NCBI GenBank assembly: GCA_015056145.1
Contig: SVGY01000006.1
Location: forward strand, 25,990 to 89,989
Direction: 5' to 3'
DNA: 64,000 bases
Source: Clostridiales bacterium
GTDB taxonomy: Bacteria; Bacillota; Clostridia; Christensenellales; Aristaeellaceae
The position numbers and the translations under genes are program-made. Every line of letters starts with the position of its first letter. Within the stretch, counting starts at the first letter, position 1. A model generated the notes under the pieces. The model did not search any database. It worked only from the letters and a program-made list of their open reading frames with translations, and was not told the DNA's origin. Below are positions 8,507 to 17,337 of the stretch, piece after piece.

Positions 8507-9634
8507 TCAGCAGCACAGTGTCTGAAGCGCTTCCTCCATAATTCCCAGCGAGCGTTCTCTTTCCGCTGCGATCCGCTCGTGCACGGCGGCAAAATCCACA
8601 GGCGGGGGCAGCAAACCGTCGTTTTCGGTCTTGAGACAGTCGCCGATCTGCATGATGTTCAAAAGCTGAGCGATCTTGGTATCGCACTGCTCCCGGGAAA
8701 AAACGCAGAAGGGCGTATTGTGCTGTACCGCAAAAATCATGCCATGGTAGGAATTGGTCACCATGAAGGCCGCATGCTTCACCAGGGAAAGGAACTGCTC
8801 TACTCCTGCCTCGTAGAACATGCGGTGACGCTTGGCGTTTTCTGCCCGGAGGCTGATCTCCACGATCTTCCAGCCGTTTTTGGCTGCCATTTCCTCTGCG
8901 TAGGCCTCCATAGCCGGGTTGTAGCGGCGGGCATACATCAGCAGATATTTACCCTCTTCCTGAGGCTCTGCGGTAATGGGGGCATAGCTTTCCGGTGGCA
9001 GAAGCAGCGTGGGGTCGATCACTTGCGTCACCGGCACATTTGTGTGGGCCTTCACATAGGGCACCATGCCTTCTTCCCGCAGGGCGATGTAACGGAAGTT
9101 GCTCAGCCGCTGATTGAGCAAGGGATACTGCTCCTCCGTGAATTTCGCATCACCGAAGCTGGCTGCAAAGGCTACGCTGTTGCCCTTCATGGAGGGATAG
9201 TTGGCATAGTAACCATCGTCAAAGCCGAATTCGTTTACGCAGAAAATAGTATCGCTGCCGCAAAGGAAGCCGTCGATGTGGTCGTTTTCTACACACTGGT
9301 CAAAATTGCGGGAGGTATACTTGCCCTGGGTAACGGCGCATTCCGTGCGATAAAACCGGTTGAACTCGTCGTAGTTTTTCCGGATGGCAGGCAGCGTCAA
9401 TTCGCAGAGGCGGCGTGCCTCCGGATCCTTGTCCCACATGTTTTTCATGGGGTTAAGAGTATCCTTGTCCGCAAGGATGTCCGGGCAGTAATCCACCATT
9501 TTGGCCTGCCAGCGGCCCTTGCCCAGGGCGTTCACCGCCTGCTGCATGGCCCAGGACTGCAATGCAGAGCCATAATTGGTAAAATTGCAGTACAGATTAT
9601 AACTGATGATTCCGAAGGTGGCGGGGGTTTTCAT
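8507..9634 (-). CDS. Polysaccharide pyruvyl transferase family protein
   Basis: The 375-residue protein begins with FGIISYNLYCNFTNYGSALQSWAMQ, the N-terminal pattern of the PS_pyruv_trans family (compare CsaB and exopolysaccharide ketal pyruvyltransferases), and has the later LVKHAAFMVTNSYHGMIFA segment typical of the C-terminal half. Family members add pyruvate ketals to surface glycans or act as related GT-B-like transferases; the substrate cannot be told. It is the last gene of a three-gene operon with licD and an LRR protein, which supports a surface-polymer role. The start has GGGAG about 10 bases upstream. Confidence 0.82.
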   Translation of the reverse strand: MKTPATFGIISYNLYCNFTNYGSALQSWAMQQAVNALGKGRWQAKMVDYCPDILADKDTLNPMKNMWDKDPEARRLCELTLPAIRKNYDEFNRFYRTECAVTQGKYTSRNFDQCVENDHIDGFLCGSDTIFCVNEFGFDDGYYANYPSMKGNSVAFAASFGDAKFTEEQYPLLNQRLSNFRYIALREEGMVPYVKAHTNVPVTQVIDPTLLLPPESYAPITAEPQEEGKYLLMYARRYNPAMEAYAEEMAAKNGWKIVEISLRAENAKRHRMFYEAGVEQFLSLVKHAAFMVTNSYHGMIFAVQHNTPFCVFSREQCDTKIAQLLNIMQIGDCLKTENDGLLPPPVDFAAVHERIAAERERSLGIMEEALQTLCC

Positions 9635-9675
9635 CCTTAAAGTTCTCCCTTTCCTTTTCGGTCCATTGGATTGGC

Positions 9676-10443
9676 TCAGCTTTTCTTTCGCTGGGCGGTA
9701 TGGGCCGCCACCCGCTTGTCTTCCGGCGGGGGAGTCATGTAATCGCCATACTGGCGGGTAAGCATTTCGTCGTAATGGGAACTTACGCTGAGCGCCGTAT
9801 CCTCAAAGGGCACATCCACGCAGGTCAGCGTATACTCCACCGGCCATACACGATGCAGCACCCGGAAATCGCCGTCGGGCACATGCACCAGCGAACCATT
9901 TCCCCGGTTCCACCGGTCAGCAATACGACGGTACCAGCCCAGTTTCCATTTTTTGGGAAACAGACGGCCCAGGGCATAGGTTCCCATAAGCAGCGGGCGA
10001 TACTTGGCAGGATAGGCGGAATAATCCACCTTGTCCTTGAGCATGCCCTGCAGGGTCTTGAGGGCAAACACCTTCAGCTTGAACCCCATACCAGAGCCCT
10101 TTACATCCGCATAATGGAACAGATCAATAAAGGGAATCTCGCCGTTGATGGGTTCCCGGGGCACCACCCGGGGCACCCAGGTATCGGTGAGGGTAACGGT
10201 ATAGCGCTGGCTTTCCTCCGGGAAAACCTTCAGGAACCGATCCCAGTCCTCTTTTGGGAAAGCAATATCCAGGTCGTCATCCCAGGGAATGAAACCCTGA
10301 TGGCGGATGGCCCCCAGCATGGTGCCGCCTGCAAGGGTGTAGCGGATTTCCTTTTCCCGGCAGACCCGGTCCACTTCCTTCATCATGTCAAGAAGTGTTT
10401 TCTGTATTTCCTCAAGCCCGTAGGCATTGTCCGTAAGGGGCAT
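9676..10443 (-). CDS. LicD-family phosphotransferase
   Basis: The 255-residue protein shows the LicD signature YTLAGGTMLGAIRHQGFIPWDDDLDIAFPK around residues 37-66, with the DDDLD acidic cluster of the nucleotidyltransferase-like active site. LicD enzymes attach phosphocholine or similar groups to teichoic acid or glycans. It sits between the LRR protein and the pyruvyltransferase in a tight minus-strand operon (gaps of about 23 and 41 bases). AAAGGA precedes the ATG. Confidence 0.88.
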   Translation of the reverse strand: MPLTDNAYGLEEIQKTLLDMMKEVDRVCREKEIRYTLAGGTMLGAIRHQGFIPWDDDLDIAFPKEDWDRFLKVFPEESQRYTVTLTDTWVPRVVPREPINGEIPFIDLFHYADVKGSGMGFKLKVFALKTLQGMLKDKVDYSAYPAKYRPLLMGTYALGRLFPKKWKLGWYRRIADRWNRGNGSLVHVPDGDFRVLHRVWPVEYTLTCVDVPFEDTALSVSSHYDEMLTRQYGDYMTPPPEDKRVAAHTAQRKKS

Positions 10444-10466
10444 GGCTGTATCCTTTCCCGCCTTCC

Positions 10467-11483
10467 TCAGTCGAAGGGGATGTACTTGTTGTTTTTGAAC
10501 ATTTCCGCAATGATCAGGTACCTGGGATGGCCCTGCCGCCAGCCTTCTGCGGTGGGATGGTCAATGGCGGTGTAATTGATCTGGCAATTGGGCAACGCTT
10601 CCTGCAGACGGGCGATGTCTTCCTCGCTGATGGGATTGCCGCCCAGCCAGAGCCTCTCCAGCTTGGTCAGGCCCAAAAGGGGCGTAATATCGCTGACGTT
10701 GCATTTGCCGATGTGCAGGTCGATCAGTTCGGTGCAGTTGGCCAGGGGGCTCAGATCGGTGATCTCGTTATTGATCAGCTCCAGGTACTGCAGATCCGTC
10801 TGATTGGCCAGGGGGGAGATATCGGTCAGGTCGTTGTCTGCCACGATAAGCACCTTCAGCTTGGGCAGGTCGTTGAGGAATTCCAGACTGGTGGCGGAAT
10901 TATGGCCGATATCCAGGCCCAGCAGATCCTGGCAGTACCGCAGGGAGGCGAAATCTTCCTCGGTATAGCGGTTTTTGGTATAGCTGGCATGCTTGGTACA
11001 AAAGGCGGTAATGTCCGTCCGGAGGGCATGATTGGCCATTTTCACCTTGCAGTTGATCTTTTCAATATTGGGATAGCGCAGGTACAGCTCATCCAGCTCC
11101 TCTGCGGTAAACACGCGGCCCCAGGTGGTCACGGTTTTGGCATTGGGCAGAAGGTCCAGCGCATCGGTCAGGGTGGAAAGCTCCTCATACTTGGTGTGAC
11201 TCAGGTCCACATCCACCGTATCCCAGCTGACGGTACGTTTGCCCACCCTGATGTGATACTGGATGGTTTTGTCCGGGAAGGTTTCCAGCAGGGTGTGTAT
11301 ATCCGCAGGTTTCAGGCTCATGTTGATCTCGATCACCGAGCATTCGGAGTTTTCGATCACTTTTATAAGCTCTTTCATCTTGTAGGATTTCTTGATGACC
11401 AGCTTGTCCGATTCCTCGCCAAGGGTCAGAAGGGGCAGCATCAAAAGGATGCAAAGAAGAACGGCCACTGTTTTCCGAAGCAT
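10467..11483 (-). CDS. Secreted leucine-rich-repeat protein
   Basis: The 338-residue product has a signal peptide (MLRKTVAVLLCILLMLPLL, cleaved near residue 22). The first half (about 40-190) has diverged LRR-like segments, and the second (about 195-290) shows clear 21-22-residue leucine-rich repeats such as LPKLKVLIVADNDLTDISPL, TDLQYLELINNEITDLSPL, TELIDLHIGKCNVSDITPL and TKLERLWLGGNPI. This is the internalin-like repeat type. No LPXTG anchor is seen. The ATG at 11483 follows AGGAGGCGCAAT; the frame extends to 11588 but without a ribosome site. First gene of the envelope operon. Confidence 0.87.
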   Translation of the reverse strand: MLRKTVAVLLCILLMLPLLTLGEESDKLVIKKSYKMKELIKVIENSECSVIEINMSLKPADIHTLLETFPDKTIQYHIRVGKRTVSWDTVDVDLSHTKYEELSTLTDALDLLPNAKTVTTWGRVFTAEELDELYLRYPNIEKINCKVKMANHALRTDITAFCTKHASYTKNRYTEEDFASLRYCQDLLGLDIGHNSATSLEFLNDLPKLKVLIVADNDLTDISPLANQTDLQYLELINNEITDLSPLANCTELIDLHIGKCNVSDITPLLGLTKLERLWLGGNPISEEDIARLQEALPNCQINYTAIDHPTAEGWRQGHPRYLIIAEMFKNNKYIPFD

Positions 11484-11520
11484 ATTGCGCCTCCTGAATC
11501 TACATAATTGTCCATTAAAA

Positions 11521-11549
11521 ATACTATCACAACTTTGCAGCAAAGTCCA
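11521..11549 (-). promoter_or_regulatory. Promoter for the LRR-licD-pyruvyltransferase operon
   Basis: Minus strand: -35 TGGACT (11549-11544), 17-base spacer, -10 TAGTAT (11526-11521). The -35 is weak. Confidence 0.4.
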
Positions 11550-11581
11550 TACGGAACGCCAAAAACCCCCGTCCGCCACAA

Positions 11582-11610
11582 TTGACAAACCCTGCGGCGG
11601 GTGCTATCCT
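11582..11610 (+). promoter_or_regulatory. Promoter for the flippase-rph-yfcE operon
   Basis: -35 TTGACA (11582-11587), 17-base spacer, -10 TATCCT (11605-11610). It is back to back with the LRR operon promoter, so envelope genes on both strands start from one 170-bp region. Confidence 0.65.
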
Positions 11611-11673
11611 TCCATTTGTATCTACTTTTTTATTTGCCTATTCCAAATACCGATGAATTGGAGCGGATCATCC

Positions 11674-13266
11674 TTGTCCAGCAAAAGCCGTACCGTACGA
11701 TTTGTGCAGAACTTTCTCTCCACGGGGCTTTACCAGGTAACCGCCATGATTATGGGCTTCATCACCCCCCGGCTGATGATTCTCCATTACGGTTCCGAAG
11801 TAAATGGCCTCATCGTTTCCGTCACCTCTTTTCTGACCTACTTCAAAATGGTGGAGGCAGGTCTGGCTGCGGCGGCTATCGCTGCCCTTTACAAGCCCCT
11901 GGCAGAAAAGGACCATGCCACCGTAAGCGGCGTGGTTTCCGCAGCCCGCAGGCTTTACAACAAGGCCGGCTGGCTGTTTTCCGCCATGACCATCCTTTTT
12001 GCCTTTGTGTACCCCTTTGTGGTGCCTGTAACAAATGCAGAAGGCGTTTCCATGACTCACTTCAGCGAAATGCTGCTGATCATGGCCATGGGCATTTCCG
12101 GCGCACTGGAATTTTTCACCCTGTCCCGCTACCGGGTGCTGCTCACCGCCGACCAGAAAACCTATGTGGTATCCCTGGCAAGCATGGCTTCCCTGCTGCT
12201 GAACACCGCCATTCTGGTGGCGCTGCCCTTCCTGGGGGCGGACGTGATCACCGTTCGCTTTGCCGCTTCTCTTACCATTCTGGTGCGCTCCGTACTGCTC
12301 AACCGCTACACTGCCCGCAATTATCCTGAAGTGGATGCCAAGGTGCCGCCGGTGAAGGGCGCCATCCGCAGCCACTGGGATGCACTGCTCTTTGAGCTGA
12401 CCAATGTATTCCAGCAGGGCGCAGGCGTTATTCTGGTTTCCCTTATCACCCGGGACGCCGGTCTGCTCAGCGCCTACGGCCTGTACCACATGGTTACCGA
12501 AGGCCTCTGGGGTATCCTCAAAATGGGTACCACCGGTATCTATTCCATCTTCGGCAATCTGCTGGTAAGCGAAAACAAGGATACCTTCCGCAAGGCTTAC
12601 CGGGACTTTGAAAGCCTGTATCACTTCATTTGCTGCATTCTCTTCGGTGTGGCCGCCATCCTCATTGTGCCTTTTGTAAACCTTTACACCCACGGCGTTC
12701 ACGATGCGGAGTACAATCTGCCCCTCATCGGCATGCTCATCATCGCCGAGGCCCTTACCAATCAGGGCAAGATCCCCCTCAACCTGATGATTTCCTCCAG
12801 CGGCCGTTTCCGGGAAGTGCGTGGCCACTGCATTCTCCAGATCATCGTCACCTCTGTGGCAGGCACGGTGCTGGGCCTTCTTGGGCTCCGCATCAGCCCG
12901 GTGATGTCCGTGGCGGGCATCCTTACAGGCGTCATTCTGGGCAACCTGTGCCGTATCATCTGCAAGCTTTCCTTCGTGCCGGCAAACATCACCGGCGTGC
13001 CCTGGCAGGAAAGCCTCCTGCGCATTGTGCGCATGTTTGTCACTGTTGCCCTAATCGCCGCCCCCTGCCTGCTCTTTGTCAATCCGCCCCAGCGTTTCTT
13101 TACCTGGTTTATGTACGCTGCTGTACTGGTGATTTATGCCGCCATTATCTCCCTTGCCTCTACCTGGCTTTTCGACCGCAAAGCCTTCCATTCTCTCTTT
13201 GGCAGGGCAAAGGCAATTGCCGCCAGCTTTATCCATCCCCATACAAACAACCGTCAGGAGGACTGA
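11674..13266 (+). CDS. Polysaccharide flippase / Wzx-like MATE-fold membrane protein
   Basis: About 530 residues with some 12-14 hydrophobic segments and the N-terminal pattern of oligosaccharide flippases (FVQNFLSTGLYQVTAMIMGFITPRLM). The expected role is flipping a lipid-linked oligosaccharide across the membrane. I place the start at TTG 11674 because GGAG lies 10 bases upstream; an in-frame ATG at 11653 would add seven residues but has no ribosome site. It shares a divergent promoter region with LRR/licD/pyruvyltransferase genes, which suggests the same polymer pathway. Confidence 0.82.
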   Translation: MSSKSRTVRFVQNFLSTGLYQVTAMIMGFITPRLMILHYGSEVNGLIVSVTSFLTYFKMVEAGLAAAAIAALYKPLAEKDHATVSGVVSAARRLYNKAGWLFSAMTILFAFVYPFVVPVTNAEGVSMTHFSEMLLIMAMGISGALEFFTLSRYRVLLTADQKTYVVSLASMASLLLNTAILVALPFLGADVITVRFAASLTILVRSVLLNRYTARNYPEVDAKVPPVKGAIRSHWDALLFELTNVFQQGAGVILVSLITRDAGLLSAYGLYHMVTEGLWGILKMGTTGIYSIFGNLLVSENKDTFRKAYRDFESLYHFICCILFGVAAILIVPFVNLYTHGVHDAEYNLPLIGMLIIAEALTNQGKIPLNLMISSSGRFREVRGHCILQIIVTSVAGTVLGLLGLRISPVMSVAGILTGVILGNLCRIICKLSFVPANITGVPWQESLLRIVRMFVTVALIAAPCLLFVNPPQRFFTWFMYAAVLVIYAAIISLASTWLFDRKAFHSLFGRAKAIAASFIHPHTNNRQED

Positions 13267-13269
13267 ACC

Positions 13270-14580
13270 ATGCGTTTTGATCAGCGTCAGAATTTTGAAC
13301 CCCGTCCCTGCACCATTCAGACCGGCTTTGTGGAAACCGCTGCTGGCAGCTGCCTCATCTCCACCGGTAAGACCCGGGTCATCTGCACCGCCAGCGTGGA
13401 GGAAGGCGTACCGCCTTTCCTGCGTGGCCAGAACCGTGGCTGGGTCACCGCCGAGTATGCCATGCTGCCCGCCTCCACCTCCCAGCGAAAAAAGCGGGAC
13501 GGCATCAAGAAGGACGGCCGCAGCGTGGAGATCCAGCGGCTCATCGGCCGCAGCCTCCGCCAGGCAGTGGATTTTGAAAAGCTGGGCGAGAGAACCATCA
13601 CCCTGGACTGCGACGTGCTTACCGCTGACGGCGGCACCCGCACCGCCAGCATCACCGGTGCCTATGTAGCGCTGGTGATGGCTGTAAACAAGCTGATGAA
13701 AGACGGCCTCATCACTGAAAACCCCATTATCTCCCAGGTGGCTGCCATCAGCGCCGGCATCGTGGAGGATGAAGCCTTGCTGGATCTGTGCTACATTGAG
13801 GATTCCAACGCCCAGGCCGACATGAACTTTGTGATGAACCACCGTGGCGAATTTATCGAGCTGCAGGGCACCGGCGAAGGTCGTGCCTTTACCAATGCCG
13901 AGTTGAACAAACTGCTCAGCGCCGGCCGCAAGGGTGTGCGCAACCTGATGAAAGCACAGCGGGAAGCCCTCTGCGGATGTGGCGATCATCTCCTGCCCCT
14001 GCCCCAGCTGGTGGTGGCCACCGGCAACCAGCACAAACTCAAGGAGCTCACCGACCTGCTGAGCGGCGTATGCCTGCCCGTTTCCATGAAATCCGTGGGC
14101 TTTGATGAGGACATCATGGAAAACGGCTCCACCTTTGAAGAAAACGCCATCATCAAGGCCGAAGCCGTCATGCGTGCCACCGGCCTGCCTGCCATTGCGG
14201 ATGACAGCGGCCTTTCCGTGGATGCCCTCGGCGGCGCTCCCGGCATCTACAGCGCCCGCTATGCCGGCGATCATGGCAACGATGAAGAAAACAACCAGCT
14301 CCTTCTGAAGAACATGGAAGGTGTGGAGGATCGTACCTGCCGCTTCGTATGCGCCATGGCGCTGGCTCTGCCCGGCGAAAAGACCCAGGTATTCCGGGGC
14401 GAAGCTGTGGGCCAGCTTCTGCATGAGTACGCAGGCTCCAGCGGTTTTGGCTATGATCCCCTGTTCCTCTACGAAACCGGCGAAACCTTTGCCCAAATGA
14501 CCGAGCAGCAAAAGAACGCCGTATCCCACCGTTTCCGTGCGGTTCAGCTTCTGCGCACCGAATTGGAGAAGATATTCTGA
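13270..14580 (+). CDS. Ribonuclease PH fused to RdgB/HAM1 dITP/XTP pyrophosphatase
   Basis: The 436-residue product has two catalytic domains. Residues 1-242 are RNase PH ([39 protein letters not shown] and the TGEG region), which trims tRNA 3' ends using phosphate. Residues 247-436 are the non-canonical purine NTP pyrophosphatase ([38 protein letters not shown] and SHRFRA near the end). The linker is only a few residues. Rph and RdgB are often neighbouring genes, and fusions are known in some Firmicutes. AGGAGG overlaps the flippase stop, and the next gene overlaps by one base. Confidence 0.95.
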   Translation: MRFDQRQNFEPRPCTIQTGFVETAAGSCLISTGKTRVICTASVEEGVPPFLRGQNRGWVTAEYAMLPASTSQRKKRDGIKKDGRSVEIQRLIGRSLRQAVDFEKLGERTITLDCDVLTADGGTRTASITGAYVALVMAVNKLMKDGLITENPIISQVAAISAGIVEDEALLDLCYIEDSNAQADMNFVMNHRGEFIELQGTGEGRAFTNAELNKLLSAGRKGVRNLMKAQREALCGCGDHLLPLPQLVVATGNQHKLKELTDLLSGVCLPVSMKSVGFDEDIMENGSTFEENAIIKAEAVMRATGLPAIADDSGLSVDALGGAPGIYSARYAGDHGNDEENNQLLLKNMEGVEDRTCRFVCAMALALPGEKTQVFRGEAVGQLLHEYAGSSGFGYDPLFLYETGETFAQMTEQQKNAVSHRFRAVQLLRTELEKIF

Positions 14581-15095
14581 TGAAACGTGTGATTGCTGTA
14601 TCCGACTCCCATGGCATGGAGCAGCGGCTCCGCAACGTGCTTTTTGCCATTCAGGAGAAGAGCCCTGCTGATGTGGTGGTTTTCCTGGGCGATGGTCTCC
14701 GGGAATGGGAAACCGTCTCCCAGGAATTGCGCCTGGCCCATCCCGGGATCAAGCTGTACGGAGTCAAGGGCAACAACGATATGACCGCCTTCGGGCCGGA
14801 TCTGGCCGAGTTCAAGGTAAACGGCGTTACCTTCATCGCCTGTCACGGGCACCGTTACGGTGTGAAGATAACCCTTGACCGGCTGGAGGTGGAGGCTGTA
14901 TCCAGGGAGGCCAAAGTCGCCCTCTACGGGCATACCCACATTGCCGATATCACCAACTATTTCAGTTGTTGCTTCGTAAATCCCGGTTCCATTTCCGGCT
15001 GGGGCAGTTTTGCGCCCGTAGCTGCCGAGGTGCTGGTGGATGAAAAACAGAAGGTCTGCGCCCGCATCATCAACGCCGACGAAATCGGCCTGTAA
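14580..15095 (+). CDS. YfcE/MJ0936-family metallophosphodiesterase
   Basis: The 171-residue calcineurin-fold enzyme shows VSDSHG (metal ligands near residues 7-10), FLGDGLREWE, KGNND, ACHGHRYG and LYGHTHIA. These match small Mn-dependent phosphodiesterases such as YfcE. The ATG shares its A with the stop of the Rph-RdgB gene (TGATG), implying translational coupling. Confidence 0.92.
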   Translation: MKRVIAVSDSHGMEQRLRNVLFAIQEKSPADVVVFLGDGLREWETVSQELRLAHPGIKLYGVKGNNDMTAFGPDLAEFKVNGVTFIACHGHRYGVKITLDRLEVEAVSREAKVALYGHTHIADITNYFSCCFVNPGSISGWGSFAPVAAEVLVDEKQKVCARIINADEIGL

Positions 15096-15097
15096 TC

Positions 15098-15146
15098 AAA
15101 GGGAGCTGTCACAGCAAACTTCGCTGCATCAGCTCCCTTTTCTTTC
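15098..15146 (+). terminator. Terminator after the flippase-rph-yfcE operon
   Basis: Stem AAAGGGAGCTG / CAGCTCCCTTT, then TTTCTTTC. Confidence 0.75.
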
Positions 15147-15163
15147 TGAAAGGAGGCCTTCCT

Positions 15164-15694
15164 GTGGGCCACAAAATCATCCTCTGCGGCGGCAACGGTG
15201 CCGGCAAAACTACCCTGGGCAAAGCTCTGGCCTCTGCCACCGGCTGGCCCTTCCGGGATGTGGAGGATTATTATTTTCCTGAAACCCATGCGGACTACAA
15301 ATTCAGCACATGCCGCAGTTCCCAGGAGGTATCCCGGCTGCTGAAAGCCGACCTTGAAGCCCATGAAAACCTGATTTTCGCTTCCGTTCGCTGCAAAGCA
15401 GATGTGGATGTATCCAATCTGTTCACCTGCGCCGTTTTGGTCCAGACCCCCAGAGAAATCCGCATGCAGCGTGTGCATCAGCGGTCTTTTCAGAAATTTG
15501 GCCAGAGAATGCTGGAAGGCGGAGATCTGTTTGTGCAGGAGAAAGCCTTTTTCGACATGGTCAAGGGCCGCAGCGAAGATTACGTTTCTCAGTGGCTCAG
15601 CGGCCTGTCGCTGCCTGTGCTCAGGGTGGATGGAACAGCTCCTCCGCAGGAAAACATCGGGCGGATCCTTCAGTTCCTGAAAGAATCGGAATAA
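15164..15694 (+). CDS. P-loop NTPase, kinase-like, function unknown
   Basis: The 176-residue protein starts with a Walker A loop GGNGAGKTT (residues 9-17) and has the small-kinase layout: a DVEDYYF acidic stretch after strand 2 and an arginine-rich lid (REIRMQRVHQRS near 103-114). It resembles shikimate/adenylylsulfate-type small-molecule kinases only in outline, so the substrate is unknown. GTG start at 15164 with AAAGGAGG. Confidence 0.75.
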   Translation: MGHKIILCGGNGAGKTTLGKALASATGWPFRDVEDYYFPETHADYKFSTCRSSQEVSRLLKADLEAHENLIFASVRCKADVDVSNLFTCAVLVQTPREIRMQRVHQRSFQKFGQRMLEGGDLFVQEKAFFDMVKGRSEDYVSQWLSGLSLPVLRVDGTAPPQENIGRILQFLKESE

Positions 15695-15759
15695 TTTTTC
15701 ACTTTCTTCATCCCGATTCCTTCGCTATACTGAAAAAGAGTTTTTTCGGAGGGGATACC

Positions 15760-16392
15760 ATGGCTTTTGATTTCAAAAAAGAATACAAAGAATACTATCT
15801 TCCCAAAACCAAACCAGAGCTTATCCATCTGCCGCCCTGCAGCTATATTGCTGTCCGTGGTCAGGGCGACCCGAACGAAGAGGGCGGCGCATATCAGAAA
15901 GCGCTGAATATACTCTATGCCGTTGCCTACACCATCAGAATGAGCCACAAAACCGATCATCGCATCGACGGTTTCTATGAATATATGGTTCCTCCGCTGG
16001 AGGGCTTCTGGTGGCAGGAAGGGATCTGTGGCGTTGATTACAGCTCCAAGGCTGATTTTCACTGGATCTCCGCAATCCGCCTGCCGGACTTTGTTACCCG
16101 GAAAGATTTTGACTGGGCTGTGGAGACGGCCTCCGCAAAAAAGAAGCTGGACTGCTCCTCAGCTGAAATGCTGACATTGCAGGAAGGCCTGTGTGTGCAG
16201 ATGCTCCATATAGGCCCTTACGACGAGGAACCCGCCACCGTGCAACAGATGGATGACTTCCTTGCCGGGAGTGGCTACACCAACGATATCAGCGATGACC
16301 GGCTCCATCACGAGATATACCTCTCCGATCCCCGCAAAACCCCTCCCGAAAAACGCAAAACCGTTATCCGTCACCCCATCCGAAGAATATAA
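15760..16392 (+). CDS. GyrI-like small-molecule-binding domain protein
   Basis: The 210-residue protein (MAFDFKKEYKEYYLPKTKPELIHLPPCSYIAVRGQGDPNE start) matches the stand-alone GyrI-like/SOUL-fold family that binds or hydrolyses hydrophobic compounds. Late hallmarks are MLHIGPYDEEPATVQQM (around 147-163) and HHEIYLSDPRKTPPEKRKTVIRHPI at the C-terminus. It lacks a DNA-binding domain. The ATG is preceded by CGGAGGGG, and a TATACT -10-like hexamer lies at 15726-15731 with only a weak -35. Confidence 0.85.
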   Translation: MAFDFKKEYKEYYLPKTKPELIHLPPCSYIAVRGQGDPNEEGGAYQKALNILYAVAYTIRMSHKTDHRIDGFYEYMVPPLEGFWWQEGICGVDYSSKADFHWISAIRLPDFVTRKDFDWAVETASAKKKLDCSSAEMLTLQEGLCVQMLHIGPYDEEPATVQQMDDFLAGSGYTNDISDDRLHHEIYLSDPRKTPPEKRKTVIRHPIRRI

Positions 16393-16537
16393 ACACCCCC
16401 AGTAAGGGAGCTGGAATGGCAAGTTCCAACCTTTGCCCTGCAACATGCAAATAGCGAAAACGTAAGCCTTGGATTGCAGCTTTGTGTGCTGCCGTGACAG
16501 AATGAAAGCGACAACCTTGAATTTGACGGAGGAAACC

Positions 16538-17104
16538 ATGTTAAGGGATTACGAGATAGATAAACCTGTCCTTGAAACGGATAGATTGATTATTCGCACG
16601 CTTAACGATCACGACGTGGCTGATTTAAAAGAGTGGCTGGGGAGAGATGAAATCTATACCTATTGGGGACGAAAAGCAAGCAAGAACGAGAAAAATCCCG
16701 AACTTTTGTTCATTGATCCCCGCCCTTGGGTGAAAAGGAAGCCTTCACCAGATTTTGACTGGGGGATTGTCTTGAAGAAAACAAATTCTGTTATTGGAAT
16801 GATTGCAGTATTTGATATCCAGAATTCAAGGATGGGTGATATTGCGTATCGTATTCATCCTGAATATTGGAATATGGGAATTGCTACAGAAGCACTAAGG
16901 GAAGTGGTACGGTTCATATTTGAAAATACAGAAATAGAGCGGCTGAATGGGCGTGTTGATGTTAGGAATATTGCTTCAAATAAGGTCCTCGAGCGGTGTG
17001 GTTTCATAAAAGAAGGGACAATCCGACAAGGCAAAATGGTTTCGGTCTATTGTGACTATAACATTTACGGTATGCTTAGAGAAGACTATGCAAAGATAGA
17101 CTAA
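16538..17104 (+). CDS. GNAT-family N-acetyltransferase (RimJ/RimL type)
   Basis: The 188-residue enzyme has the RimJ-like start LETDRLIIRTLNDHDVADL, the acetyl-CoA segment MGIATEALREVVRFIF (about 126-141) and NIASNKVLERCGFIKEGTIRQ (about 155-175). It would acetylate a protein N-terminus, ribosomal protein or small amine. The stretch 16,400-17,250 is visibly AT-richer than its surroundings and uses codons such as ATA, AAA and GAA freely, which suggests recent transfer. ATG 16538 is chosen for its GGAGG; the frame extends upstream to 16469 without one. Confidence 0.88.
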   Translation: MLRDYEIDKPVLETDRLIIRTLNDHDVADLKEWLGRDEIYTYWGRKASKNEKNPELLFIDPRPWVKRKPSPDFDWGIVLKKTNSVIGMIAVFDIQNSRMGDIAYRIHPEYWNMGIATEALREVVRFIFENTEIERLNGRVDVRNIASNKVLERCGFIKEGTIRQGKMVSVYCDYNIYGMLREDYAKID

Positions 17105-17218
17105 ATGCGTTCATCGTCAACAATTTGCCGAGCAGACGAAGCACCTCTTTCCCATCGTTTCAGGAAAGCGAAAATATACGCACCATTCCGGTGCATTGCG
17201 TTTACATAAGGACATGAA

Positions 17219-17255
17219 CAAACGAGCATCTGAACGAAGGATGCTCGTTTGTTCT
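17219..17255 (+). terminator. Terminator-like hairpin after the GNAT gene
   Basis: Stem AACGAGCATC / GATGCTCGTT followed by TGTTCTCTCTT. Confidence 0.55.
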
Positions 17256-17281
17256 CTCTTGGATAAATTGTTCCTTAAAGA

Positions 17282-17320
17282 ACCCTCCCGCCGCCGGAAG
17301 CTTTTCCCCAGCGGCGGGAG
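17282..17320 (-). terminator. GC-rich hairpin at the 3' end of the ICMT-like gene
   Basis: Perfect stem CTCCCGCCGC / GCGGCGGGAG. The minus-strand sequence after it is only modestly T-rich, so termination is likely but not certain. Confidence 0.4.
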
Positions 17321-17337
17321 TAAATTTCAGCCCGTGC

